Notes: generated by a model not told the origin, from the sequence alone. DNA of 57,705 nt from Bacteroidota bacterium (GCA_013287475.1 JABDDT010000014.1:1-57705), one strand, 5' to 3'; counted from the stretch's first letter, positions 31,349 through 40,646 are shown. Numbers and translations are program-made.

Positions 31349-32154
31349 TTTCCTTTCCCCACGCTAAAATAAATCTGGGACTTTCCGTTATTTCAAAAAG
31401 ACCCGATGGTTTTCATAACCTGGAGACCGTTTTTTATCCTCTCCTGCTCCGTGATGCATTGGAAATTATCCCTTCTAAGGAAAACTGGTTCTTTCAAACA
31501 GGTCTTCAAATTCCACCCGGCAAAGAAGATAATCTGGTAATGATTGCTTATCAGATGCTTAAAAAAAAATATCCTCAAATTACACCGCTTGAAATTCATC
31601 TGCATAAATCAATACCGCTGGGTGCCGGACTAGGTGGCGGTTCTTCTGATGCAGCAGAAACCCTGAAACTAATTAATAATCTTTTTGATCTTCATATTCC
31701 CGGGAAGGAAATGGACGATAATGCGTTAAAACTAGGCAGCGATTGTCCTTTTTTTATGCAATCCTCTCCATGCATTGCCAGGGGCCGGGGAGAAATCCTG
31801 GAACCAGTTTCCCTTGACCTTTCGGCATATTCTATTCTTCTGGTTCACCCGGAAATCAGGATTGAAACAGCCTGGGCATATTCAATGATCAAACCGGCTT
31901 TGCCTGAAAATGATTTGAAAAAAAGCATTCTGCAACCTGTCCAAAACTGGGCAAATACTATTCGTAACGATTTTGAATCACCAGTTTTCGAAGTCTATCC
32001 TGCAATACGAAAAATTAAAGAAAAGCTATACATGTCCGGGGCAATATATGCTGCCATGACTGGAAGCGGATCAACTGTTTTCGGAATTTTTAAAAAATCA
32101 GAACTTCCTGATTCATTAGAGGTTGAAAATGCCAGACAAACTGTTATCCGATGA
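31345..32154 (+). CDS. ispE: 4-diphosphocytidyl-2-C-methyl-D-erythritol kinase
   Basis: GHMP kinase of the MEP isoprenoid pathway that phosphorylates CDP-methylerythritol, 269 residues. The ATP loop is PLGAGLGGGSSDAAE (about 91-105), the N-terminus SFPHAKINLGLSVISKRPDGFHNLETVFYP binds substrate, and MTGSGSTVFGIF near the C-terminus is the third GHMP motif. It is coupled to the bifunctional nuclease gene by a 4-nt overlap. A heptamer array (TGACNGT) begins exactly at its TGA stop. Confidence 0.97.
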   Translation: MISFPHAKINLGLSVISKRPDGFHNLETVFYPLLLRDALEIIPSKENWFFQTGLQIPPGKEDNLVMIAYQMLKKKYPQITPLEIHLHKSIPLGAGLGGGSSDAAETLKLINNLFDLHIPGKEMDDNALKLGSDCPFFMQSSPCIARGRGEILEPVSLDLSAYSILLVHPEIRIETAWAYSMIKPALPENDLKKSILQPVQNWANTIRNDFESPVFEVYPAIRKIKEKLYMSGAIYAAMTGSGSTVFGIFKKSELPDSLEVENARQTVIR

Positions 32155-32179
32155 CTGTTGACAGTTGGCCGTTGACCGT
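32152..32179. repeat. heptamer array TGACNGT x4 from ispE stop codon
   Basis: TGACTGT, TGACAGT, TGGCCGT, TGACCGT; the first TGA is the ispE stop codon. The rest of 32180-32389 is AT-rich leader with one short GCTTTAA-like patch and no gene. Confidence 0.85.
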
Positions 32180-32389
32180 AAGTAGAATTCGCATTTCCCT
32201 GATTAAAGTTTTAGGATTTCGCCTTTAAGCATTGGGCTTTTCAGTATATTGCACTATAATTTATTTCTTATTTCACAATTAGCCTCCATATCAATTCTTT
32301 CTGGCAATCTCGACTTACTCAATCATCGAGGACGCTAAGCATTTTACAATACCTGATCAGTTTTTTTAATTTTTACTTTTTACTTTTTT

Positions 32390-33625
32390 ATGCAAATGAC
32401 AACTGCCGAATCTCAAACCAGTTTACCTTTTATCGAACTTGAAAGCCAGTTCAGTGCACATAATTATCATCCTCTGCCTGTAGTGCTTTCCCGCGGACAA
32501 GGCGTTTATGTATGGGATGTTGATGGGAAAAAATATTATGATTTTCTGAGTGGATATTCTGCACTTAATCAGGGACATTGTCACCCGAAAATAATTTCAA
32601 CCCTTATCCAGCAGGCTCAGCGGCTTACCCTGACTTCCCGCGCATTTCACAACGATCAATACGCCGAATATGCGCGTTTCATTACCAGCTTTTTTGGATA
32701 TGATAAAGTATTGCCGATGAATACGGGTGTTGAAGCAGTGGAAACATCTATTAAACTTGCCCGTCGCTGGGGATACGATGTAAAAGGTATTCAGGAAAAT
32801 AAAGCCCGGATCATCGTTTTTGAAAATAATTTTCATGGACGAACCAGTACGGTTATTTCTTTCAGCAGTGATCCAAGTGCGTATACAGGATTTGGACCTT
32901 ATATGCCCGGTTTTGATCTGATCCCTTACAATGATCTATCCGCTCTTGCAAAAGCTTTACAAAATAAGGATGTAGCAGCAGTACTTATGGAACCCATCCA
33001 GGGTGAGGCAGGTGTGGTTGTTCCCGAAACAGGTTATCTGAGTAAAGCTTATGAATATTGTAAACAGGCAAATGTATTATTCATAGGAGATGAAATCCAG
33101 ACAGGTTTAGGCAGAACAGGAAAAATGCTTGCCTGCGATCATGAAAATGTGAGGCCGGATATTTTAATACTCGGAAAAGCGCTTAGCGGAGGCGTACTGC
33201 CCATATCTGCTGTACTTGCTGACGATGAAATTATGCTCACTATCAAACCCGGAGAACATGGATCTACATATGCCGGTAGTCCGCTTGCTTCTGCACTGGC
33301 CATCACCGCACTGACGGTTTTGAAAAATGAAAATATGACGGAAAATGCTGCCCTGATGGGAAATTATTTCAGAGAAGGTCTTGAATCACTAAAATCTCCA
33401 TTTATTGAAACCATAAGAGGAAAGGGCCTGCTGAATGCTGTTGTAATCCATCAGAACCACCCTGAGTTGGCATGGGATCTTTGCCTGATATTAAAAGAAA
33501 ATGGTCTTCTGGCAAAACCTACTCATGGAAATAAAATACGTTTTGCACCGCCTTTAATCATTTCGAAGATTCAAATGGATGAATGTCTTGAGATTATTGA
33601 AGACAGTCTCGCTGTTTTGAAATGA
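32390..33625 (+). CDS. rocD: ornithine aminotransferase
   Basis: PLP-dependent class III aminotransferase that converts ornithine and 2-oxoglutarate to glutamate semialdehyde and glutamate, 411 residues. The PLP lysine is Lys263 ([14 protein letters not shown]); [11 protein letters not shown] (about 234-244) precedes it and [14 protein letters not shown] is the ornithine-aminotransferase phosphate-binding region. The [12 protein letters not shown] and GHCHPKI stretches also match the ornithine subgroup rather than acetylornithine enzymes. The ATG at 32396 is an alternative start. It is 34 nt upstream of the VIT1-type transporter. Confidence 0.93.
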   Translation: MQMTTAESQTSLPFIELESQFSAHNYHPLPVVLSRGQGVYVWDVDGKKYYDFLSGYSALNQGHCHPKIISTLIQQAQRLTLTSRAFHNDQYAEYARFITSFFGYDKVLPMNTGVEAVETSIKLARRWGYDVKGIQENKARIIVFENNFHGRTSTVISFSSDPSAYTGFGPYMPGFDLIPYNDLSALAKALQNKDVAAVLMEPIQGEAGVVVPETGYLSKAYEYCKQANVLFIGDEIQTGLGRTGKMLACDHENVRPDILILGKALSGGVLPISAVLADDEIMLTIKPGEHGSTYAGSPLASALAITALTVLKNENMTENAALMGNYFREGLESLKSPFIETIRGKGLLNAVVIHQNHPELAWDLCLILKENGLLAKPTHGNKIRFAPPLIISKIQMDECLEIIEDSLAVLK

Positions 33626-33659
33626 ATTTGAATATTTTTTAACTTGCTTAAAATTTTAC

Positions 33660-34400
33660 ATGATTAGTCCTGAAAATGTTGATCTGTCAGTAACAAATCC
33701 GCTTCCCATTCATCGGGAAGAGCATGTGTTCAGTGCTGAAACTTTAAGGGATATCGTGATTGGTATGTCAGACGGGCTTACCGTCCCTTTTGCGCTGGCG
33801 GCGGGGCTGAGCGGCGCTGTTACAAGTACGAATCTCATTATAATCGCAGGACTGGCAGAAATAGCCGCTGGTTCTATAGCCATGGGTCTTGGCGGTTACC
33901 TCGCAGGCAAAACAGAAGTGGATCATTATAATTCTGAAATGAAAAGGGAATTTGAAGAAGTGGAGACCGTTCCGGAAGTCGAAAAACAGGAACTCAAAAC
34001 TTTTTTTTCTTCCCTCGGTCTCAGTAATGAAATCCAGAATCAGGCCGTTGAAGAAGTAGTAAAGGACAAGGAAAAATGGGTTGAGTTAATGATGAAGTAT
34101 GAACTGGGATTGGAAAAACCAGATCCCAAACGTGCTACAAAGAGTGCTTTTAATATTGGATTTTCATATGTCGTTGGCGGCATGATCCCGCTTAGTCCTT
34201 ATTTTTTTGTATCCAATGGCCTCGATGGACTTAAAATTTCCTCTGCCATAACATTGGTCTGTCTTTTTGTTTTTGGTTATTTCAAAAGCAAGTTCACCGG
34301 CGTGAATAAAATAAGCGGCGCTTTTCGTGTGATGATGATCGGTGCAGTCGCCGCTGGTTGCGCGTTTGCTATTGCAAGACTGATTCAGGGACGTTATTGA
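33660..34400 (+). CDS. VIT1/CCC1 family Fe/Mn transporter
   Basis: Membrane protein of 246 residues of the VIT/CCC1 family, which moves iron(II) or manganese(II) out of the cytoplasm. The N-terminal signature is LRDIVIGMSDGLTVPFALAAGLSG; a cytoplasmic helical region rich in Glu (about 85-150; EMKREFEEVETVPEVEKQE, EKWVELMMKYELGLEKP) corresponds to the metal-binding domain, and further helices follow to the end. It is complete. A heptamer array begins exactly at its TGA stop codon. Confidence 0.92.
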   Translation: MISPENVDLSVTNPLPIHREEHVFSAETLRDIVIGMSDGLTVPFALAAGLSGAVTSTNLIIIAGLAEIAAGSIAMGLGGYLAGKTEVDHYNSEMKREFEEVETVPEVEKQELKTFFSSLGLSNEIQNQAVEEVVKDKEKWVELMMKYELGLEKPDPKRATKSAFNIGFSYVVGGMIPLSPYFFVSNGLDGLKISSAITLVCLFVFGYFKSKFTGVNKISGAFRVMMIGAVAAGCAFAIARLIQGRY

Positions 34401-34432
34401 GTTATGAATTATGGGTTATGGGTTATGAGTTT
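34398..34432. repeat. heptamer array TGRGTTA x5 from VIT1 stop codon
   Basis: TGAGTTA, TGAATTA, TGGGTTA, TGGGTTA, TGAGTTT; the first TGA is the stop codon of the VIT1-type gene. Confidence 0.88.
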
Positions 34433-34450
34433 ATTATAAGAGTATTTCAC

Positions 34451-34482
34451 TCCCATACCCCCATACTCCCATACTTCCATAC
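34451..34482. repeat. octamer array YCCCATAC x4
   Basis: TCCCATAC, CCCCATAC, TCCCATAC, TTCCATAC, ending 5 nt from the stop codon of the convergent small membrane protein gene. In that gene's direction the unit is AGTATGGG type. Confidence 0.9.
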
Positions 34483-34487
34483 TTTCC

Positions 34488-34874
34488 TCAGGTTCTAAGT
34501 TTCGTTTGAGATAGTAAACTGCAAATAAGAATTATCAATGAAAAAACCAGCATTCCTATAAGTCCTAATTTAATGGAAGGACAGATTCCAAGATAGCAGG
34601 CTGAATAGATAAAATAAGTCTTCATTGCATAAGCAAAAATCAATACGCTTACAAACTGATTTGCCCGCTTAGCCCATATTCTCGGCATCAGGAAAAAGAA
34701 TATAGATACAACAGAAAGAAAAATAAAAGCTTTACCAGGTTTCCCGTATTGATTTTGTTCTGAATAAAATCCCGTAAAATTCTGATTGAGGTCGGGATAA
34801 TAGGCCCAGGGAATAAAACAACAAAAGATCAGAAATAAAGCCGCGGCGATGCCGGCATAGGATGCATTTTTCAA
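34488..34874 (-). CDS. unknown four-helix membrane protein
   Basis: I do not recognise this 128-residue protein. It has four hydrophobic segments: about 5-25, 48-66, 72-96 and 102-122, joined by short loops, with a WAYYPDLNQNFTGFYSEQNQYGKPGK loop after the first that holds many aromatic and polar residues. The start is TTG at 34874, overlapping the dapF stop in TTGA, so it is likely translated by coupling from dapF at a low level. Similar small membrane proteins occur behind dapF in related genomes as far as I recall, but no function can be given. Confidence 0.75.
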   Translation of the reverse strand: MKNASYAGIAAALFLIFCCFIPWAYYPDLNQNFTGFYSEQNQYGKPGKAFIFLSVVSIFFFLMPRIWAKRANQFVSVLIFAYAMKTYFIYSACYLGICPSIKLGLIGMLVFSLIILICSLLSQTKLRT

Positions 34875-35677
34875 GCGACGGGTTTTTTCATATTTACCTC
34901 GACCATTCCTTCAAATGCTTTCTCTGCCGGTCCGCAGAGCCATATATTTGAATAACTGTTGTTATAACTTCGGTCATATTTTACAACAAGCTTCCCTCCT
35001 TTTGTAACAACAGTTACATCGTTGTATCCTACATCATTATGGTGACAAACGATAGCGCATGCTGTTACGCCTGTACCGCATGAAAATGTTTCATCTTCCA
35101 CACCGCGCTCATAAGTTCTTACTATAATTTCATCCGGGCCTTTCTCTTCAACGAAATTCACATTGATCCCTTCTTTCGCATATGGCTCACTGTAACGTAT
35201 TTCAGTTCCCTGTTTTACAACATCCATATCCATTACATCACTTACGAATTTTATAAAATGGGGAGACCCGGTATCAATAATAAAATTTCCATCCAATTCT
35301 TTATATCCGGAAACATCCTTCATTTTAAGGTTGATGATATTTGACCCGCTATCAATTTCTGCTTTGTGCTCTCCATCGCTGGCAAGGAAAAGATAGGACT
35401 CTTTATGAATGCCGAGATCATAGGCATAACGGGCGATACAACGGCCGCCGTTCCCACACATCGATCCAGAATTTCCATCTGAATTAAAATATTTCATCTC
35501 GAAATCATATCCTTCTTTCTGATTCAACAGCATGAATCCATCAGCTCCGATCCCGAAGCGGCGGTCACAGATACGTTTGATTTCCTCCCGCGAAATATCA
35601 GTGTAGATTTTGCTACGATTATCTACCAGGATAAAATCATTTCCTGTACCCTGGTATTTTGAAAATGGAACATTCAT
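34871..35677 (-). CDS. dapF: diaminopimelate epimerase
   Basis: PLP-independent epimerase that converts LL- to meso-diaminopimelate for lysine and peptidoglycan synthesis, 268 residues. The two catalytic cysteines are Cys74 (GSMCGNGGRC) and Cys200 (ETFSCGTGVTAC). The start MNVPFSKYQGTGNDFILVDNR is typical. It follows the nucleoside phosphorylase gene by 17 nt and overlaps a small membrane protein gene at its stop (TTGA). The predicted meso-DAP cell wall fits Bacteroidota. Confidence 0.97.
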   Translation of the reverse strand: MNVPFSKYQGTGNDFILVDNRSKIYTDISREEIKRICDRRFGIGADGFMLLNQKEGYDFEMKYFNSDGNSGSMCGNGGRCIARYAYDLGIHKESYLFLASDGEHKAEIDSGSNIINLKMKDVSGYKELDGNFIIDTGSPHFIKFVSDVMDMDVVKQGTEIRYSEPYAKEGINVNFVEEKGPDEIIVRTYERGVEDETFSCGTGVTACAIVCHHNDVGYNDVTVVTKGGKLVVKYDRSYNNSYSNIWLCGPAEKAFEGMVEVNMKKPVA

Positions 35678-35694
35678 AAGGTGTAAAGATAAAT

Positions 35695-36576
35695 TTAATG
35701 CGGCATGGATCGTATTACTTCGAATGATTTCTCTATCATCCGTTCAACTGCTAACAAACTATTGGCAGAAAATGTTTTGCTGATACGATTGGCAACGATC
35801 ACATTCAGGCTAAGGCACTGATGTCCCAGCATACTCCCGAGGCCGTAGATAGCTGAAGTTTCCATTTCAAAATTACTGATTCTGTAAGGGCCAAAGTTAA
35901 AACTTGTGAGTCTCTCTATCAGATCTGGGTGTCTTAAACCCAAACGAAGTATCCTTCCCTGAGGGCCATAAAAACCGGGGCAGGTAATTGTTATTCCGGA
36001 ATGAAAACCTTCCGTGAAATATTTTAAAAGGTATCCTGAAGCCGAAGCAATGGATGGATTCGCAAATTGTTGATGCAACTGGGTATGGGTGGTGAATGCC
36101 TGCAGAATATCCTGTTCAGCGCCCCTGGGTTCCATGCGGTAAAAATTAAGGAGATTATCTATTCCCAACCCATGAGTGGAAACGACAAACGAATCCACCG
36201 GAATTTCTTTTTGCAGGGATCCTGAAGTTCCCAGACGGATAATTTGTAACCGTTCAAGTTTTGATTTTATAAATCTTGTATTAAAATCAATATTGACCAG
36301 AGCATCCAGCTCGTTCATGACAATATCAATATTATCAGTTCCAATACCTGTAGATATTACAGAAAATCTTTCTGATCCAATATATCCGGTGTGTGAAACA
36401 AATTCCCGATGTTGCTGTTTGATTTCGATCCGGTCAAAAAATTTACTCACTACAGGCACGCGACCAGGATCACCAACCAATAAAATTTTATGTGCCAATT
36501 CATCCGGACGCAGATCGAGATGATAAATAGCGCCCCTGCTGTTGATGATCAGTTCGCTTTCTTCGATACGTTGCAT
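35695..36576 (-). CDS. nucleoside phosphorylase (uridine phosphorylase-like)
   Basis: PNP/UDP phosphorylase family enzyme, 293 residues, expected to split nucleosides with phosphate. The phosphate site is ILLVGDPGRVP (near residues 31-41), followed by STGIGTDNIDIVMNELD and the late NFEMETSAIYGLGSMLGH, where MET plus Glu binds ribose. The ATG at 36576 is chosen; an extension to 36627 would run into the tRNA-Cys promoter region. Base preference (uridine or purine) is not certain. It begins a minus-strand run with dapF and the small membrane protein. Confidence 0.9.
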   Translation of the reverse strand: MQRIEESELIINSRGAIYHLDLRPDELAHKILLVGDPGRVPVVSKFFDRIEIKQQHREFVSHTGYIGSERFSVISTGIGTDNIDIVMNELDALVNIDFNTRFIKSKLERLQIIRLGTSGSLQKEIPVDSFVVSTHGLGIDNLLNFYRMEPRGAEQDILQAFTTHTQLHQQFANPSIASASGYLLKYFTEGFHSGITITCPGFYGPQGRILRLGLRHPDLIERLTSFNFGPYRISNFEMETSAIYGLGSMLGHQCLSLNVIVANRISKTFSANSLLAVERMIEKSFEVIRSMPH

Positions 36577-36614
36577 TGCTCTTTGCAGGTTTAGGCAAAT
36601 TAATCCGAATATAC

Positions 36615-36622
36615 TACTTTTG
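36615..36622 (+). promoter_or_regulatory. -7 box TACTTTTG before tRNA-Cys
   Basis: A perfect TAnnTTTG match 13 nt upstream of the mature tRNA. The surrounding 13-mer ATACTACTTTTGC recurs identically before argS (43835-43847). Confidence 0.55.
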
Positions 36623-36635
36623 CCCAACCTTAAAA

Positions 36636-36706
36636 GGTTCCGTGGCCGAGCGGTTAGGCAGAGCTCTGCAAAAGCTTCTACAGCAGTTCGAATCTGCTCG
36701 GAACCT
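36636..36706 (+). tRNA. tRNA-Cys (GCA)
   Basis: The acceptor GGTTCCG pairs with CGGAACC, the D arm is GCCGAGCGGTTAGGC, the anticodon stem GAGCT/AGCTT encloses CTGCAAA with anticodon GCA, and the T stem AGCAG/CTGCT encloses TTCGAAT. The discriminator base is T, the identity base for cysteine. CCA is not encoded. It is the only tRNA seen. Confidence 0.96.
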
Positions 36707-36736
36707 CAAAATCCCAATTTTTATTGGTTAATATAG

Positions 36737-36766
36737 TTGGCACTCTTTTATTTTAAAGGGTGCCAA
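36737..36766 (+). terminator. hairpin terminator after tRNA-Cys
   Basis: TTGGCACTCTTT pairs with AAAGGGTGCCAA (one G-T wobble) over 12 bp with a short AT-rich loop, 31 nt after the tRNA. The T-run is weak, so it may act as a terminator or a processing site. Confidence 0.7.
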
Positions 36767-36924
36767 TTTAGTATGGTAAGACTCCAAAAATATTTTATGG
36801 GTTTAATTTTTCTGAATAAAGGCAGTCAATAAATTTTTTATCAATAAGGATAGAAAATGTTTTAATAATACCTGGCCGAGATTATTGACAAATGAAAAAT
36901 TGCGACCTTCATAAAAAATTATTC

Positions 36925-37893
36925 ATGAAAGCAGCCGTTTTACATCAATTGGGTAGCGCTCCAAAATATGAGGACTTTCCTGATCCGGTTCCAGGGGAAG
37001 GCCAGCTTTTAATGAACGTGAAAGCCGCTTCTGTAAAAAATATCGATAAACTTCGTGCAGGTGGAATACATTATGCCAGTTATACAAAACTTCCGGAGAT
37101 AGTTGGTTTGGACGCTGTAGGGACATTAGAGGACGGGACCCGGATATATGCTCAGGGTGTGGGCGGTACCATCGCAGAGAAGACCCTTGTCCGAAGTGGC
37201 ACATATATTTTATTACCTGAAGGTTTGGATGATATAACCGCTGCTGCATTGCCCAATGCCGTCTATGGATCTGTGATGGCCTTACTTTTCCGCGCCAAAA
37301 TGAAAAAAGGTGAAGTTGTACTCATCAATGGTGCAACGAGTGTGACCGGTCAGTTTGCTGTTCAGGCAGCCAGATATTATGGTGCATCCAAAATAATTGT
37401 TACTGGAAGAAATGAGACAATTCTGGAGGAACTCAAAGGAATGGGTGCTGCTGAAATCATTTCGCTTAAACAGGAAGATCCAATTATTATTAACAGACTG
37501 AAAGAATTGCATTCCATCAAACCCATCGATATTGTAATAGATTATTTGTGGGGAAATCCGGTGAAACTTATAATCAATGCTTTAAAAGGAAGTGGTGTAA
37601 ATAATTTTTCTACAATGGTGCGTATTGTTTCCGTTGGAAGCGAGGCAGGTAAAGATATTATCCTGGAATCGGATACCATCAGAAGTTCTGCAATAGAAAT
37701 TCTGGGATCAGGCATAGGAAGCCTTTCTCTGGACGATTTAAAAAAATTTGGATCTGAGGTGTTGCCTGAAATGTTTATGCTGGCAGCCGAAGGAAAACTG
37801 AAGATCCAAACTGAAACAGCTGAATTGAAAGATATTGAATCCGTATGGCAAAAAAATATGGATCCGGGTAAACGGCTGGTTATAAAAATTTAA
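36925..37893 (+). CDS. MDR-superfamily quinone oxidoreductase-like protein
   Basis: Zinc-free medium-chain dehydrogenase/reductase, 322 residues, NADPH-dependent. The catalytic-domain start MKAAVLHQLGSAPKYEDFPDP is typical of this superfamily, and the nucleotide fold begins LINGATSVTGQFAVQAARYYGA (about 130-151). No zinc-binding Cys/His set is seen. I prefer the ATG at 36925 to the one at 36892, whose extra 11 residues are outside the family pattern. Its substrate, perhaps an enone or quinone, is unknown. The stop is 10 nt from the convergent fucosidase stop. Confidence 0.87.
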   Translation: MKAAVLHQLGSAPKYEDFPDPVPGEGQLLMNVKAASVKNIDKLRAGGIHYASYTKLPEIVGLDAVGTLEDGTRIYAQGVGGTIAEKTLVRSGTYILLPEGLDDITAAALPNAVYGSVMALLFRAKMKKGEVVLINGATSVTGQFAVQAARYYGASKIIVTGRNETILEELKGMGAAEIISLKQEDPIIINRLKELHSIKPIDIVIDYLWGNPVKLIINALKGSGVNNFSTMVRIVSVGSEAGKDIILESDTIRSSAIEILGSGIGSLSLDDLKKFGSEVLPEMFMLAAEGKLKIQTETAELKDIESVWQKNMDPGKRLVIKI

Positions 37894-37903
37894 TTCAGAT
37901 TAA

Positions 37904-39385
37904 CTATCTGACAAAACTAATCCTGAAAGCTGTGGCATTTTTTGAAGGAAGGTATTCAGGTGTATGAATATAGAGCGCATCTTTACCCTGAGACCACTTC
38001 AGTATTTTATTGCTGCCAATAATTTCAATTTTATAAATGGTGCCGTTATTTTCTTTTGAACCGAGGGAATGAATATGAATTATTTCTCCTGGTCCAGGCG
38101 ATGCAAGTGTTATAACATACAAAGTATCTCCCCTGGTAGTAAAGCGAATGTCTTTCGATGTATATGGTTTTTGGGTTTGAAATTCACCACTGGCAGATTC
38201 TGTCGGGCCTTCACCATATATTTTCCATGGTCTTGTACCATATATAGCTTCACCATTTACAGCCAGCCATTTTCCAGTACCCTGTAAAACGTTTGTTTCT
38301 TCTTCTGTAATCGTTCCATCTGAACGGGGCCCGATATTCAATAAAAGATTTCCGTTTTTGCTCACTATATCGATCAGATTGGTTACTACATACTGAATTG
38401 ATTTAAAACTGTTGTCATTTGTAAATCCCCAGGAGTTATTGCCGATCGCATCATCTGTTTGCCATGCTTCCTGTCTTATGCCGGCCAGTTTACCTCTTTC
38501 AAGATCCAATACAGCTGTGTGGCCGGGATAAGCTTCGTGTTTATAATTTATCACGACTTCCTTATTCCATTTTATTGCCTGATTGTAATAAAATGCAGCA
38601 AAAGATTTTCTATAGGGTTCCATTTCGTTCTGATCTATCCACCAGTCAAACCATACCAGATCTGGATGATATAAATTTACCAGTTCAACATCACGTAGTA
38701 ACCAGTCATTCATGAATTGTTGTGATATCAGTGGTCCTTTCACGCCCGCTTTTGTTCCATCAAAAGGAGTGGCAGGGCCATAAAAATCAGCAAAAGCAGA
38801 ATCATTAACATCCGAATCAAATGATTTTCCTTCTCCAAAAAACCACCAGTGTTCAATGCGGTGTGAAGAAACTCCAAAATATAAATTTGCTTTTCGGCTT
38901 GCTTTTTCAAGTTCACCGATAATATCTCTTTTAGGTCCCATTTGAACTGCATTCCATCTCGAAAGTGAAGTATTATACATGGCAAAACCATCATGATGTT
39001 CGGCGACAGGAACTATATATTTTGCTCCTGCTTTTTTAAATAGATCAACCCATTTATCCGCATCGAAATTCTGAGCTTTAAACATGGGAATGAAATCTTT
39101 ATATCCGAATTTATTTTGCGGCCCATACACTTCGATATGATGTTTAAATTCTTTAGAATCCTTTACATACATATTACGGGGATACCATTCGTTCTGGAAT
39201 GCAGGTACTGAATAAATACCCCAATGAATGAAGATGCCAAACTTAGCGTCGCGAAACCAGTCCGGAATTTTATATTTTTCCAATGATTCCCATGTCGCCT
39301 GATATTTGGATTGCTGAGCCATTATTTGACCTGATAACAATAAGCAGGAAATTTGGATCGCTAAGAATATTCTTCGATACATCAT
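37904..39385 (-). CDS. alpha-L-fucosidase (GH29)
   Basis: Secreted glycoside hydrolase family 29 enzyme, 493 residues, releasing L-fucose from glycans. A signal peptide spans about 1-24 (LAIQISCLLLSGQIMAQ), ending in a Q-rich cleavage site typical for the phylum. The catalytic domain starts with WFRDAKFGIFIHWGIYSVPAFQNEWYPRNMY and EHHDGFAMY; the nucleophile is Asp247 in LVWFDWWID. LLNIGPRSDGTI marks the end of the barrel, and a beta-sandwich domain follows to the end. It is a single gene; the FucP-like transporter at the right edge could take up the product (inference). Confidence 0.93.
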   Translation of the reverse strand: MMYRRIFLAIQISCLLLSGQIMAQQSKYQATWESLEKYKIPDWFRDAKFGIFIHWGIYSVPAFQNEWYPRNMYVKDSKEFKHHIEVYGPQNKFGYKDFIPMFKAQNFDADKWVDLFKKAGAKYIVPVAEHHDGFAMYNTSLSRWNAVQMGPKRDIIGELEKASRKANLYFGVSSHRIEHWWFFGEGKSFDSDVNDSAFADFYGPATPFDGTKAGVKGPLISQQFMNDWLLRDVELVNLYHPDLVWFDWWIDQNEMEPYRKSFAAFYYNQAIKWNKEVVINYKHEAYPGHTAVLDLERGKLAGIRQEAWQTDDAIGNNSWGFTNDNSFKSIQYVVTNLIDIVSKNGNLLLNIGPRSDGTITEEETNVLQGTGKWLAVNGEAIYGTRPWKIYGEGPTESASGEFQTQKPYTSKDIRFTTRGDTLYVITLASPGPGEIIHIHSLGSKENNGTIYKIEIIGSNKILKWSQGKDALYIHTPEYLPSKNATAFRISFVR

Positions 39386-39580
39386 AAAACCCGTTTTAAA
39401 TTCTCATTCCTTATATTCTCAAATTCCCGGAATCTCTAAACCAGTAGTTCTTCATATTTTTACCGGAGTTTTAAAAATTGATATTATTTTCTCATTTCAA
39501 TATACCATTTTTACGACTTGCTCGGACGATGATTATGAATAGAACCGGGAATTAGTTTATAAATATTAATAAGGGGATCA

Positions 39581-40036
39581 ATGTTTAATATAAGAGTATA
39601 CGGAATTCTTTTGGGTGAAAACCGGGAAGTGCTGGTATCTGATGAGCTCATACGTGGCAACTACTATACAAAATTCCCCGGTGGCGGCCTGGAATTCGGG
39701 GAAGGAACAAGGGATTGTTTAAAACGCGAATTCAAGGAAGAAATGAACCTGGATGTGCGTGTAATGGATCATTTGTATACGACTGATTTTTTTCAGATGA
39801 GTGCCTTCAACCCGGAACATCAGATTATTTCAATCTATTATAGAGTTGTAGCACTGGAAGAAATCCGTGTTCCGTTAAGAACTAAAATATTTGATTTTGA
39901 TGAAGCCCAGATGGAGGCATACAGGAAAACAGGAGAAACAGAAACCTTTCGTTTCATCCCTTGGAATTTATTTTCAGAGGAATCCGTAACGCTGCCCATT
40001 GATAAAGTAGTCGCTGGTATTTTAAAAACTAGCTGA
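39581..40036 (+). CDS. Nudix hydrolase
   Basis: A 151-residue Nudix protein that should split a nucleoside diphosphate linked to another group. The Nudix box runs from Gly35 (GGGLEFGEGTRDCLKREFKEEMNL): Glu41, Arg49, Glu50, Glu53 and Glu54 are all in place; the usual Gly after the EE pair is Asn56. The substrate is unknown. Its last 8 nt overlap the end of the convergent Lrp gene. The upstream 195 nt to the fucosidase start show no clear promoter or repeat. Confidence 0.9.
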   Translation: MFNIRVYGILLGENREVLVSDELIRGNYYTKFPGGGLEFGEGTRDCLKREFKEEMNLDVRVMDHLYTTDFFQMSAFNPEHQIISIYYRVVALEEIRVPLRTKIFDFDEAQMEAYRKTGETETFRFIPWNLFSEESVTLPIDKVVAGILKTS

Positions 40037-40529
40037 TCAATGGCTGACCGGTTTTTATCACGCCCATGATAAAAGTGCTTTGAACCTGGGCGATATTATC
40101 TACCTGCCCCAGCTTATTCACATGAAAATTGTAATAGTCATCCATGTTTTCAGCAACCACTTTAAGCATGAAATCAAAGGCGCCAGAAATAATATAAAAT
40201 TCAATTACCTCGGGCATCTCCTGTATCGTCTTAATGAATTTCCCGCCGGACTTTTTATTATGTTCCTTGAGTGAAATATAACAGATGGCCATTAGTCCTT
40301 TATTAATTCGTGAATGATTCAATAAAGTGGCATACTGTAAAATCACGCCCTCGTCTTCCATTCTTTTAATGCGCTCGTGTACCGGGGTTGTGCTGAGGTG
40401 TACATTGGTTGCAATTTCCCTGACCGTTGCTTTTGCATTGGATTGTATGTAACGAAGGATGGCTTTATCTTTTTCATCCAGCGGCAAAACTGCACGTTCT
40501 GTTTGTTCTGTTAAAGGCTCTTTTTGCAT
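40029..40529 (-). CDS. Lrp/AsnC family transcriptional regulator
   Basis: DNA-binding regulator of 166 residues: an N-terminal winged helix-turn-helix (about 18-70; LDEKDKAILRYIQSNAKATVREIATNVHLSTTPVHERIKRMEDEGVI) and a C-terminal RAM ligand-binding domain (about 85-160; GAFDFMLKVVAENMDDYYNF). The ATG at 40529 is chosen over an upstream TTG. It diverges from ahcY across 117 nt, so it may control ahcY, itself or both in response to an amino acid; this is inferred from position only. Confidence 0.92.
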   Translation of the reverse strand: MQKEPLTEQTERAVLPLDEKDKAILRYIQSNAKATVREIATNVHLSTTPVHERIKRMEDEGVILQYATLLNHSRINKGLMAICYISLKEHNKKSGGKFIKTIQEMPEVIEFYIISGAFDFMLKVVAENMDDYYNFHVNKLGQVDNIAQVQSTFIMGVIKTGQPLIS

Positions 40530-40646
40530 ACGATAATCTACGTTTGTTCCTAAAATATACAAATAAATATCTATTTATTCCAAAATATTCTATAAATACC
40601 TATTATTTGTTCTACAAACCTACCTTTACGCTACAAAACATTATAT

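Noticed and set aside
39680-39760. Nudix box lacking its late Gly as evidence of inactivity
   Set aside because: All metal-binding Glu residues and the Arg-Glu pair are present; this Gly varies among active members.
40530-40646. SAH or SAM riboswitch before ahcY
   Set aside because: The space is short and AT-rich with no conserved-looking multi-stem fold that I can see.
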